Both the position numbers and the translations under genes were made by a program. Source: Muribaculaceae bacterium (lineage in GTDB: Bacteria; Bacteroidota; Bacteroidia; Bacteroidales; G3-4614). From it: a stretch of DNA of 51,759 bases. Positions 44,805 through 51,759 of the stretch are shown here, piece by piece. The stretch is from the NCBI GenBank assembly GCA_017546805.1, contig JAFYRT010000001.1:1-51759 (forward strand), given 5' to 3'. The notes under the pieces are model-generated. The model saw only the letters and a program-made list of their open reading frames with translations, was not told the DNA's origin and did not search any database. Within the stretch, counting starts at the first letter, position 1. Each line of letters starts with the position of its first letter.

Positions 44805-46886
44805 ATGATTGACCAAATTACGATAGACAAAATTATGGATGCCGCCGATATTGTAGAGGTGGTATCGGACTTTGTGTCGCTTCGTAAACGTGGTGTCAAT
44901 TATACAGGTTTGTGTCCATTCCACGACGAGAAAACTCCCTCGTTCAGTGTATCACCTTCGAAAGGTATTTGCAAATGTTTTAGTTGCGGTAAAGGCGGAA
45001 ATGCTGCTCACTTTATTATGGAGCATGAGCAGATGTCGTACTACGAGGCTCTTAAATATCTTGCAAAGAAATACCACATTGAGATTGCTGAACGAGAACT
45101 TACTCAAAAAGAGAAAGAGGCTAAGACGGCTCGTGAAAGTATGCTTATTGTAAATGAGTTTGCCAAAGAGTTTTTCTGTAAAAACTTAACAGAGACCGAA
45201 GAGGGTCGCGCTGTTGGATTGGCTTATTTCAAAGAGCGTGGTTTCAGAGAGGACATTATTGCTAAATTCGGACTCGGTTACTCGCCCGAGAAACGCGATG
45301 CTTTGGCTGTTGCCGCCGAAAAGGGTGGATACAAAAAAGAGTATCTTTTAAAGACAGGCTTGTGCATAGAGAGCCAGGATGGAAAATATCTTGCCGACAG
45401 ATTTAGAGGCAGGGTTATTTTTCCTGTATACTCTTTGGCAGGAAAGGTTATTGCTTTTGGTGGTAGGATTCTTAAAACGAGCGAAAAACTTGCCAAATAT
45501 CAAAACTCTCCCGAATCGGAGGTTTATCATAAAAGCAATGTTTTATATGGTATTTACCATGCAAAGGGTGCAATGGTAAAACAGAACAACTGTTTCCTTG
45601 TTGAGGGATATACCGATGTTCTATCAATGCACCAGGCAGGAATTGAAAACGTTGTTGCTTCGTCGGGAACTTCACTTACAAACGGACAGATTAGACAGAT
45701 ACACCGTTTTACCGAAAACATTACTGTACTTTATGACGGTGATGCTGCAGGTATCAAAGCATCATTGAGAGGTATTGATATGCTGTTGGAAGAGGGCATG
45801 AAAGTTAAAGTTGTGCTTCTCCCCGATGGCGACGATCCTGACTCATTTGCAAAAAAACATAGTGCTTCGGAGTTTGCAGAATATATAAAAACAAACGAAA
45901 AGGACTTTATAACTTTTAAAACAAACCTTCTTATAAAGGATACCGGTGATGACCCACAAAAGAGAGCAAACCTGATTAGCGACATTGTGCAGTCTATTTC
46001 GGTTATTCCGGATGAGATTACTCGCTCGGTATACATAAAAGAGTGTAGCCGAATTATGGAGGTAAGAGAAGATGTTTTACTTAAGGCCGTTGCAACCGAA
46101 CGCATAAAAAAGGCAGAGACAGGTGCTTCGTCTGCAAATATGCCTCAAGAGAGTGCTCCTATAAGCGCAAAAGATGAATATGTTTCATCCTCTCCCACTC
46201 CAATTGGTATTGAGAGCTCGAAGAAATCTGTTATTGGTGCATACGAGAAAAAACTTATTCGTTTTATAATTAAATATGGACTTACTCCCATGTTTGATTC
46301 GGAGGGTAATGTTACAGATATTTTATCTTTTGTTGTAAGCGAACTACAAAATGACGGTATTGAGTTCAAAACCGATATTTATTCAAAAATGATTAACGAA
46401 GCTCTTGCAAACAAAGAGGCTTGGGTTGAGAATTTTGTCAATAACGAAATGAGCGACAACGGCAAAAAACGAGGTATTATAACATTTGAATGTATTGAAG
46501 CCAGAACCGAAACCGAAAAGATTAGATATTGGGTTGAATATATAAACGATATTAACCAAGCCATCACCAAGTTCTTTTTGAATCACCGCGACGAGACTAT
46601 CAGTAAGATTGCCGTCGACTTGGTTAGTGAGAAATACCGTTTAAGCAAAAAACAGACTATTAAAAGCGATGAGGAGCGCGCCGTTTCTCTCGCTCGCCGT
46701 ATGATTACAGAGCTTAAAGACGCTATTGTTGCCGAGCATATAAAATCGCTTAATGCGGCCCTTAAAGATGCTTTCAAGAATAAAGACAACGAAAAGGTTA
46801 TGTCCCTTCTTAAAGAACTTAACAACTTTAATGCCATTAAAGTTCAACTCGCAAAAGAGTTGGGCGAAAGAGTATTGAACTGCTAA
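44805..46886 (+). CDS. dnaG: DNA primase
   Basis: DnaG makes RNA primers at the replication fork. The 693-residue protein has a CHC2 zinc finger (LCPFHDEKTPSFSVSPSKG and CKCFSCGKGG), the catalytic RNA polymerase core with YHKSNVLYGIYHAKGA, and a TOPRIM motif (CFLVEGYTDVLSMHQAG, VLYDGDAAGIKASLRG). The C-terminal helicase-binding region after about 430 is divergent. Seventeen bp after the GH92 gene with no terminator seen between them, so they are probably co-transcribed. Confidence 0.97.
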   Translation: MIDQITIDKIMDAADIVEVVSDFVSLRKRGVNYTGLCPFHDEKTPSFSVSPSKGICKCFSCGKGGNAAHFIMEHEQMSYYEALKYLAKKYHIEIAERELTQKEKEAKTARESMLIVNEFAKEFFCKNLTETEEGRAVGLAYFKERGFREDIIAKFGLGYSPEKRDALAVAAEKGGYKKEYLLKTGLCIESQDGKYLADRFRGRVIFPVYSLAGKVIAFGGRILKTSEKLAKYQNSPESEVYHKSNVLYGIYHAKGAMVKQNNCFLVEGYTDVLSMHQAGIENVVASSGTSLTNGQIRQIHRFTENITVLYDGDAAGIKASLRGIDMLLEEGMKVKVVLLPDGDDPDSFAKKHSASEFAEYIKTNEKDFITFKTNLLIKDTGDDPQKRANLISDIVQSISVIPDEITRSVYIKECSRIMEVREDVLLKAVATERIKKAETGASSANMPQESAPISAKDEYVSSSPTPIGIESSKKSVIGAYEKKLIRFIIKYGLTPMFDSEGNVTDILSFVVSELQNDGIEFKTDIYSKMINEALANKEAWVENFVNNEMSDNGKKRGIITFECIEARTETEKIRYWVEYINDINQAITKFFLNHRDETISKIAVDLVSEKYRLSKKQTIKSDEERAVSLARRMITELKDAIVAEHIKSLNAALKDAFKNKDNEKVMSLLKELNNFNAIKVQLAKELGERVLNC

Positions 46887-46998
46887 GCCAAACATCCTGA
46901 AAAACACTCTATTTCGGGGTGATTAAATATTATTATTCCTTATTAAAAGAATTACAGAAAATAAAAATAGTTTTAAGCTATATTTTGTTGTCTTTAAA

Positions 46999-47030
46999 TT
47001 TCGTTTTGAATAAATCTTTGTTTATATTTG
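46999..47030 (+). promoter_or_regulatory. Promoter of mutAB
   Basis: TTTC (46999-47002), 20 bp, TATATTTG (47023-47030): exact -7. Leader about 92 nt. No cobalamin riboswitch is recognisable in the 242-bp gap. Confidence 0.6.
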
Positions 47031-47128
47031 CCAGATACAACATGCGTTATTTTCAATTACAAATTAGAAGATAACCAACTGTTGTTCAACGAGAACTATT
47101 ATTTTAACATATTAAGTCTGAAAAGACT

Positions 47129-48988
47129 ATGGCAAACAGTAAAGAAAAATTATTCGAACAATTCCCGCCCGTTTCGACTGAGGCATGGATTGAGAAAGTT
47201 ACGGCAGACCTTAAAGGTGCCGACTTTGAGAAAAAACTTGTTTGGAAAACAAACGAGGGTTTTAATGTAAAACCCATGTACAGAGCTGAAGATACCGATG
47301 GTATGAGTTCTACTAACTCTGTTCCCAGTGAATTTCCATTTGTACGTGGTACAAAATGTGACAATGTTTGGTTAATTCGTCAAGAGATTAAAGTTGATGA
47401 TGTTGTTGCTGCTAATACCAAAGCAAAAGACATTCTTACGAAAGGTGTTACTTCGCTTGGTTTCATTATGGAGGCAGAGAACATTAACAATAATGGTATC
47501 GCTACCCTTCTTGACGGTATAAATATTGAAGAGACTGAAATCAACTTCCGCTGTTGTATTCGTCAAGCGGAGAATATGATAGACGTTTTCAAAACATACG
47601 TTGACTCTATCGGGGCAGATAAAGAGAAAGTGAAAGGTTCTTTAAACTACAATCCTTTCAAAAAGATGCTTAAAAAAGGGAAAGACGTTGAAGGCTTTGC
47701 CGACATCTGCGCCAACCTTGTAAAGGCTTCGGCAGAGTTGCCTAAATTCAGAGTTTTGGCAGTTGACTCGGTTATGCTTTGCGATGCCGGCTCGTATATT
47801 TCACAAGAGCTTGGTTATGCTCTTGCTTGGGGTAACGAGTATATGAGTGCTTTGACAGAGAAAGGCATAAGTGTTGACGAGGCTGCTAAAAATATTAAAT
47901 TCAACTTCGGAATCTCTTCTAACTTCTTTATGGAGATTGCAAAATTCCGTGCAGCTCGTATGTTGTGGGCAGAGATTGTTGCCGCTTACAAACCTGCTTG
48001 TTTGTGCGCTGCAAAAATTGCTTCTCACGCAGAGACTTCAAAATTCAATCTATCTATCTTTGATGCTCACGTAAACTTATTGCGTACTCAAACTGAGACC
48101 ATGTCGGCGGCTTTGGCAGGAGTTGACTCTATTTGTGTTACACCTTTTGATGCTACATACAAAGAGAGTGATGAGTTTTCAGAACGTATTGCACGCAATC
48201 AACAACTATTGTTGAAAGAGGAGTCTCATTTCGATAAAATCACTGATGCTTCGGCAGGTTCATACTATGTTGAGAACCTAACAAGCTCTATTGCTGAACA
48301 AGCTTGGAAATTGTTTAAAGAGGTTGAGGCTGAAGGCGGATTCTACACAGCTGTTAAAAACGGAAGCGTTCAAAATGGCGTTAACGCTTCGGGTAATGCT
48401 CGCCGTAGTGCTATTGCTCGTCGTAGAGAGATTTTGTTGGGTACTAACCAATATCCAAACATCAACGAAAAGGCTGCTGACAAAATTGTTAAAGCAGAGA
48501 AATGCGGTTGCTGCGGTGGCGGTAAATGCGAACCCGATTTCGCGACTCTTGATTTTAGCAGAGGTGCTACTCAATTTGAGGAGTTGCGTTTGGCTACAGA
48601 GGGTAACGAAAAACAACCAACCGTGTTTATGTTGACTATCGGTAACCTTGCAATGCGTCTTGCTCGCTCTCAATTCTCTGGCAACTTCTTTGGTTGTGTA
48701 GGTTACAAAATTATTGACAATCTTGGTTTCGACACTGTTGAAGAGGGTGTTGAAGCAGCAGTTAAAGCCGGTGCTGATATTGTTGTTCTTTGCTCAAGCG
48801 ACGAGGAGTATGCTACTCTTGCTCCCGCTGCCTTTAAGGCTTTGGACGGACGCGCAATGTTTGTTGTAGCAGGTGCTCCTGAATGTGCAGAGGAACTTAA
48901 AGCACAAGGTATAGATATGTTCATTAATATTCGCAGCAACGTTCTTGAAACTTTGCAAGCGTTTAATAGCAAACTTTCAATCAAATAA
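47129..48988 (+). CDS. mutA: Methylmalonyl-CoA mutase small subunit
   Basis: The 619-residue non-catalytic beta subunit of the heterodimeric mutase. It has a TIM-barrel-like domain related to the large subunit and a C-terminal B12-type fold that lacks DxHxxG (it reads [17 protein letters not shown]), so it does not bind cobalamin. A cysteine cluster CGCCGGGKC (Cys459, 461, 462, 467) sits in the linker between the two, which is unusual and may bind metal (inference). The large subunit starts 5 bp later. Confidence 0.95.
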   Translation: MANSKEKLFEQFPPVSTEAWIEKVTADLKGADFEKKLVWKTNEGFNVKPMYRAEDTDGMSSTNSVPSEFPFVRGTKCDNVWLIRQEIKVDDVVAANTKAKDILTKGVTSLGFIMEAENINNNGIATLLDGINIEETEINFRCCIRQAENMIDVFKTYVDSIGADKEKVKGSLNYNPFKKMLKKGKDVEGFADICANLVKASAELPKFRVLAVDSVMLCDAGSYISQELGYALAWGNEYMSALTEKGISVDEAAKNIKFNFGISSNFFMEIAKFRAARMLWAEIVAAYKPACLCAAKIASHAETSKFNLSIFDAHVNLLRTQTETMSAALAGVDSICVTPFDATYKESDEFSERIARNQQLLLKEESHFDKITDASAGSYYVENLTSSIAEQAWKLFKEVEAEGGFYTAVKNGSVQNGVNASGNARRSAIARRREILLGTNQYPNINEKAADKIVKAEKCGCCGGGKCEPDFATLDFSRGATQFEELRLATEGNEKQPTVFMLTIGNLAMRLARSQFSGNFFGCVGYKIIDNLGFDTVEEGVEAAVKAGADIVVLCSSDEEYATLAPAAFKALDGRAMFVVAGAPECAEELKAQGIDMFINIRSNVLETLQAFNSKLSIK

Positions 48989-48993
48989 GTACT

Positions 48994-51129
48994 ATGAGAC
49001 CAGATTTCAGTAACATAAATATAAATGACGCATTTGCAAACAGTGCAACTTGCGTTGCTTGCAATTCGGAGGCTAACTGGATTACTCCCGAACTTATACC
49101 CGTTAAGCCTATCTATACTAAAGAGGACTTGGAGGGTATGGAACATCTTAACTACGTTGCAGGTATGGAACCTTATTTGAGAGGTCCTTACAGCACAATG
49201 TATGTTATGCGTCCTTGGACTATTCGTCAATATGCAGGTTTCTCTACTGCCGAAGAGTCCAACGCTTTCTATCGCAGAAATCTTGCTGCCGGACAAAAAG
49301 GTTTGTCGGTAGCTTTCGACCTTGCCACTCACCGCGGTTATGATGCCGACCACGAACGTGTTGTTGGTGACGTTGGTAAAGCAGGTGTATCTATTTGCAG
49401 TCTTGAGGATATGAAAGTTTTGTTCGACGGAATTCCTTTGAACAAAATGTCTGTATCTATGACAATGAATGGTGCCGTATTGCCAATTCTTGCATTCTAT
49501 ATTAATGCAGGTCTTGAGCAAGGTGCTAAATTGGAAGAGATGGCAGGTACTATCCAAAACGATATTCTTAAAGAGTTTATGGTGCGTAACACTTATATTT
49601 ACCCACCTGAATTCTCAATGAGAATTATTGCTGATATTTTTGAATATACTTCAAAGAATATGCCTAAATTCAACTCAATCTCTATATCGGGATACCATAT
49701 GCAAGAAGCTGGTGCTACCGCAGATATTGAGTTGGCTTACACTCTTGCCGATGGTTTGGAATACCTTCGTGCAGGTGTTAACGCAGGTATGGATATTGAC
49801 GCATTTGCTCCTCGCCTATCATTCTTCTGGGCTATTGGCATGAACTACTTTATGGAGATTGCAAAAATGCGTGCGGCTCGTATGTTGTGGGCTAAGATTG
49901 TTAAACAATTCAACCCCAAAAATCCAAAATCTTTGGCATTGCGTACTCACTGTCAAACATCAGGTTGGTCGCTTACCGAGCAAGATCCATTCAACAACGT
50001 TGGAAGAACTTGTATCGAGGCTATGGGTGCTGCATTGGGACACACTCAATCGCTACACACCAACGCTTTGGACGAGGCTATTGCATTGCCAACAGACTTC
50101 TCTGCTCGTATTGCTCGTAATACTCAAATCTATATCCAAGAGGAGACTTACGTTACTAAAGAGGTTGACCCATGGGCAGGCTCATACTATGTTGAGACTC
50201 TTACTAACGAGTTGGCTCACAAAGCTTGGGAACACATTCAAGAGATTGAGAAATTGGGTGGTATGGCTAAAGCTATTGAGACAGGATTGCCAAAACTTCG
50301 TATTGAAGAGGCTGCTGCAAGAACTCAAGCTCGCATTGACTCAGGAAAACAAGTTATTGTTGGTGTAAACAAATATCGTTTGGAGAAAGAGGCTCCTATT
50401 GATATTCTTGAGGTTGACAATACTCAAGTTCGCAAACAACAAATCGAGCGTTTGAACGAGCTTAAAGCTAACCGCGACGAGGCTGCTGTTAAAGCAGCAT
50501 TGGACGCTATTACAGAGTGTGTTAAAACCAAAGAGGGCAACCTATTGGATTTGGCTGTTAAAGCGGCTAAAGTTCGCGCAACATTGGGTGAAATTTCAGA
50601 TGCTTGCGAGGTTGTTGTTGGTAGATATAAAGCAGTAATCAGAACTATTTCAGGCGTGTATTCATCAGAGACAAAACAAGATGCAGACTTTATTCGTGCA
50701 ACAGAGTTAACAGAAGAGTTTGCTAAGAGAGAAGGTCGTCAACCCCGTATTATGATTGCTAAAATGGGTCAAGACGGACACGACCGCGGTGCAAAAGTTG
50801 TAGCAACAGGTTATGCCGATTGTGGCTTTGACGTGGATATGGGACCATTGTTCCAAACTCCTGCCGAGGCTGCTCGTCAAGCTGTTGAGAACGACGTTCA
50901 CGTAATGGGTGTATCATCACTTGCTGCAGGACACAAAACTCTTGTTCCTCAAGTTATTGAAGAGCTTAAGAAGTTGGGCCGCGAGGATATCATCGTTATT
51001 GCGGGTGGTGTTATCCCTGCACAAGACTATGACTTCCTATACAAAGCAGGTGTAGCAGCTATTTTTGGACCTGGTAGCTCAGTTTCAAAAGCAGCTTGCC
51101 AAATCCTTGAAATTCTTTTGGGAGAGTAG
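48994..51129 (+). CDS. mutB: Methylmalonyl-CoA mutase large subunit
   Basis: The 711-residue catalytic alpha subunit interconverts succinyl-CoA and methylmalonyl-CoA with adenosylcobalamin. The substrate-binding barrel includes [20 protein letters not shown] and the C-terminal domain carries QDGHDRG, giving the axial His596 (D594-x-H596-xx-G599). In Bacteroidales it serves succinate to propionate fermentation. Neither the epimerase nor the decarboxylase genes are in this window. mutA and mutB share one promoter. Confidence 0.98.
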   Translation: MRPDFSNININDAFANSATCVACNSEANWITPELIPVKPIYTKEDLEGMEHLNYVAGMEPYLRGPYSTMYVMRPWTIRQYAGFSTAEESNAFYRRNLAAGQKGLSVAFDLATHRGYDADHERVVGDVGKAGVSICSLEDMKVLFDGIPLNKMSVSMTMNGAVLPILAFYINAGLEQGAKLEEMAGTIQNDILKEFMVRNTYIYPPEFSMRIIADIFEYTSKNMPKFNSISISGYHMQEAGATADIELAYTLADGLEYLRAGVNAGMDIDAFAPRLSFFWAIGMNYFMEIAKMRAARMLWAKIVKQFNPKNPKSLALRTHCQTSGWSLTEQDPFNNVGRTCIEAMGAALGHTQSLHTNALDEAIALPTDFSARIARNTQIYIQEETYVTKEVDPWAGSYYVETLTNELAHKAWEHIQEIEKLGGMAKAIETGLPKLRIEEAAARTQARIDSGKQVIVGVNKYRLEKEAPIDILEVDNTQVRKQQIERLNELKANRDEAAVKAALDAITECVKTKEGNLLDLAVKAAKVRATLGEISDACEVVVGRYKAVIRTISGVYSSETKQDADFIRATELTEEFAKREGRQPRIMIAKMGQDGHDRGAKVVATGYADCGFDVDMGPLFQTPAEAARQAVENDVHVMGVSSLAAGHKTLVPQVIEELKKLGREDIIVIAGGVIPAQDYDFLYKAGVAAIFGPGSSVSKAACQILEILLGE

Positions 51130-51130
51130 A

Positions 51131-51255
51131 TGTTAGCTGACAATTGCCAGCTAACAGTTGTTAGTTAACAAACTTTCGTTTGTTGAATCTGCTCACGCTC
51201 AACAATATTCAAATAAATTTGATATTGTATTCGCTTACTCGCAGATTTGTTAGTT
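51131..51255. repeat. Composite spacer repeat, copy 3
   Basis: Heptamers in register (TTAGCTG, ACAATTG, CCAGCTA, ACAGTTG, TTAGTTA) also form a 9-bp hairpin, TGTTAGCTG/CAGCTAACA (51131-51156). A hairpin AACAAAC/GTTTGTT (51167-51184) follows, then a core closed by AATCTGC (51186-51192) and GCAGATT (51241-51247) with an inner stem CAATAT-CAAAT/ATTTG-ATATTG (51203-51227). TTGTTAGTT occurs on both sides (51158-51166, 51247-51255). Confidence 0.78.
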
Positions 51256-51276
51256 TTCGGCTAAAGCTTCCTCCGT

Positions 51277-51444
51277 CGCACAGAGCACTGATTCCCTCCG
51301 TCGCATATGGGAATATGCTCCCCATACTGCGGTCGGATTAACATTCAGTTAATCCTATTTGCCTCGCAAATACCTTGTATGCCCCATTTTAAAGCACGGA
51401 TTAACATTTAGTTAATCCTAACTTCGTTACTTTAAAATGCCTGC
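51277..51444. repeat. Stem-loop cluster of repeat family R3
   Basis: Stem-loops in order: CAG/CTG (51281-51290), GCATAT/ATATGC (51303-51318), GGATTAAC/GTTAATCC (51335-51355), ATTTGC/GCAAAT (51357-51371), GGATTAAC/GTTAATCC again (51398-51418), TAAC/GTTA (51419-51429). An outer stem CATTTTAAAG (51385-51394) / CTTTAAAATG (51430-51439) encloses the last two, a three-way junction. Related hairpins lie in the MITE-like element at 24890-24959. Confidence 0.72.
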
Positions 51445-51467
51445 GGGGTAGTTTTTAGTTATTAGAT

Positions 51468-51507
51468 AAGCGAGTTGTTCTATAATTGAGCAACTCGCTT
51501 TTGTTTT
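51468..51507 (+). terminator. Terminator, probably of mutAB
   Basis: Arms AAGCGAGTTG (51468-51477) and CAACTCGCTT (51491-51500), then TTGTTTT. It lies 339 bp after mutB, beyond two repeat clusters. Confidence 0.75.
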
Positions 51508-51518
51508 GTAGATAATAC

Positions 51519-51625
51519 CCCCGTCCTTGCAGACGGACAAAGTTGATACGCCTTATTTCCCGTAGGTTTAAAAACCTACGGCTATTGAATGCCAAACAAG
51601 TTTGGCAACAGTCTTTCAGACAATA
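51519..51625 (+). repeat. Intergenic hairpin repeat R1, copy 2
   Basis: CCGTC/GACGG hairpin (51521-51536), then CCGTAGGTTT (51560-51569) / AAACCTACGG (51572-51581), then GCTATTGAATG and a perfect hairpin GCCAAAC/GTTTGGC (51590-51605). Same order and orientation as copy 1 at 106-205, which has the same main stem but weaker side stems. Confidence 0.78.
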
Positions 51626-51635
51626 AGGAGTAAAT

Positions 51636-51759
51636 TATTGCTGTCCGATAAAAATCAAAAAGAGAAATAAAGACGTATTTGAGTCAGAGTAATATTAAAA
51701 AATTAATCGCACCATTATAAAACAGAGTGAAAGCCCTGAAGTTTGCAGAAATAGGGCGA
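51636..51759. mobile_element. Second transposable element end, cut by the window edge
   Basis: Begins TATTGCTGTCCGATAAAAA, the same terminal repeat as the 513-bp element, in inverted orientation to that element's right end. The next roughly 105 bp match with three differences before diverging at 51748. No transposase is visible, because only the end is in the window; whether it is a full IS is unknown. Preceding bases GGAGTAAAT (51627-51635) would be its target duplication if it is complete. Confidence 0.75.

Noticed and set aside
46887..47128. Cobalamin riboswitch before mutA
   Set aside because: No B12-box-like sequence or multi-stem fold could be recognised; only a promoter is clear.
1..51759. 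tRNA, rRNA or tmRNA genes
   Set aside because: No GTTCGAATCC-like T-arm with matching acceptor stem, nor any rRNA signature, was seen in the spacers.

Overview
This is an AT-rich chromosomal segment from a bacterium of the order Bacteroidales, probably a gut or oral anaerobe; I cannot name the species. The evidence is the gene content: the RprX/RprY two-component pair, a methylmalonyl-CoA mutase operon, the EF-G paralogue EF-G2, a BspA-type leucine-rich-repeat protein, a GH92 mannosidase lipoprotein, DUF4783 and DUF2490 proteins, and a parvulin/SurA/OstA/MutL operon. It is also shown by many upstream regions carrying the Bacteroidetes promoter signature TTTG, about 19 bp, TAnnTTTG. Shine-Dalgarno sequences are mostly weak or absent, as expected for the phylum.

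Layout. 1-2.1 kb: repeats and a divergent pair, a small DNA-binding-like protein and a membrane Ser/Thr kinase. 2.1-7.9 kb: a tripartite RND efflux operon (TolC, membrane fusion protein, pump). 7.9-10.4 kb: purine salvage (hpt plus an NCS2 permease with an unexpected C-terminal GEVED-like domain). 10.5-13.9 kb: mfd. 13.9-16.7 kb (minus): DUF4783, nadC, a ferredoxin-nitroreductase and a YigZ-family protein as one operon. 16.8-19.1 kb: rlmH, a DUF2490 protein and hemW. 19.4-21.6 kb: the EF-G paralogue. 22.0-24.3 kb: the BspA-like protein. 24.3-25.3 kb: a gene-free stretch with repeats and a 513-bp miniature transposable element. 25.3-27.5 kb: rprXY. 27.6-34.5 kb (minus): ppiC-type parvulin, surA-like, ostA-like, mutL. 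34.6-42.0 kb (minus): guaB, recQ, clpX-clpP, tig. 42.3-46.9 kb: an RRM protein, GH92 mannosidase and dnaG. 47.1-51.1 kb: mutA-mutB. 51.1-51.8 kb: dense repeats and the start of a second transposable element.

How the genes work together. Most genes are housekeeping: transcription-coupled repair, primase, protein quality control, purine and NAD synthesis. A cell-envelope theme is also clear, with outer-membrane chaperones, OstA, the RND pump and secreted or surface proteins. mutA-mutB would interconvert succinyl-CoA and methylmalonyl-CoA in propionate formation.

The most unusual content is intergenic. I see (i) tracts of 7-bp units of form TTAGnnn, (ii) a roughly 76-80 bp stem-loop unit embedded in them in three copies whose stems vary by compensatory changes, (iii) a second covarying stem-loop family, (iv) a hairpin family present at both window ends, and (v) a MITE-like element with 19-bp terminal inverted repeats and a 9-bp target duplication, which split a duplicated terminator flanking the bspA-like gene. 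No tRNA, rRNA, CRISPR array or phage was found.
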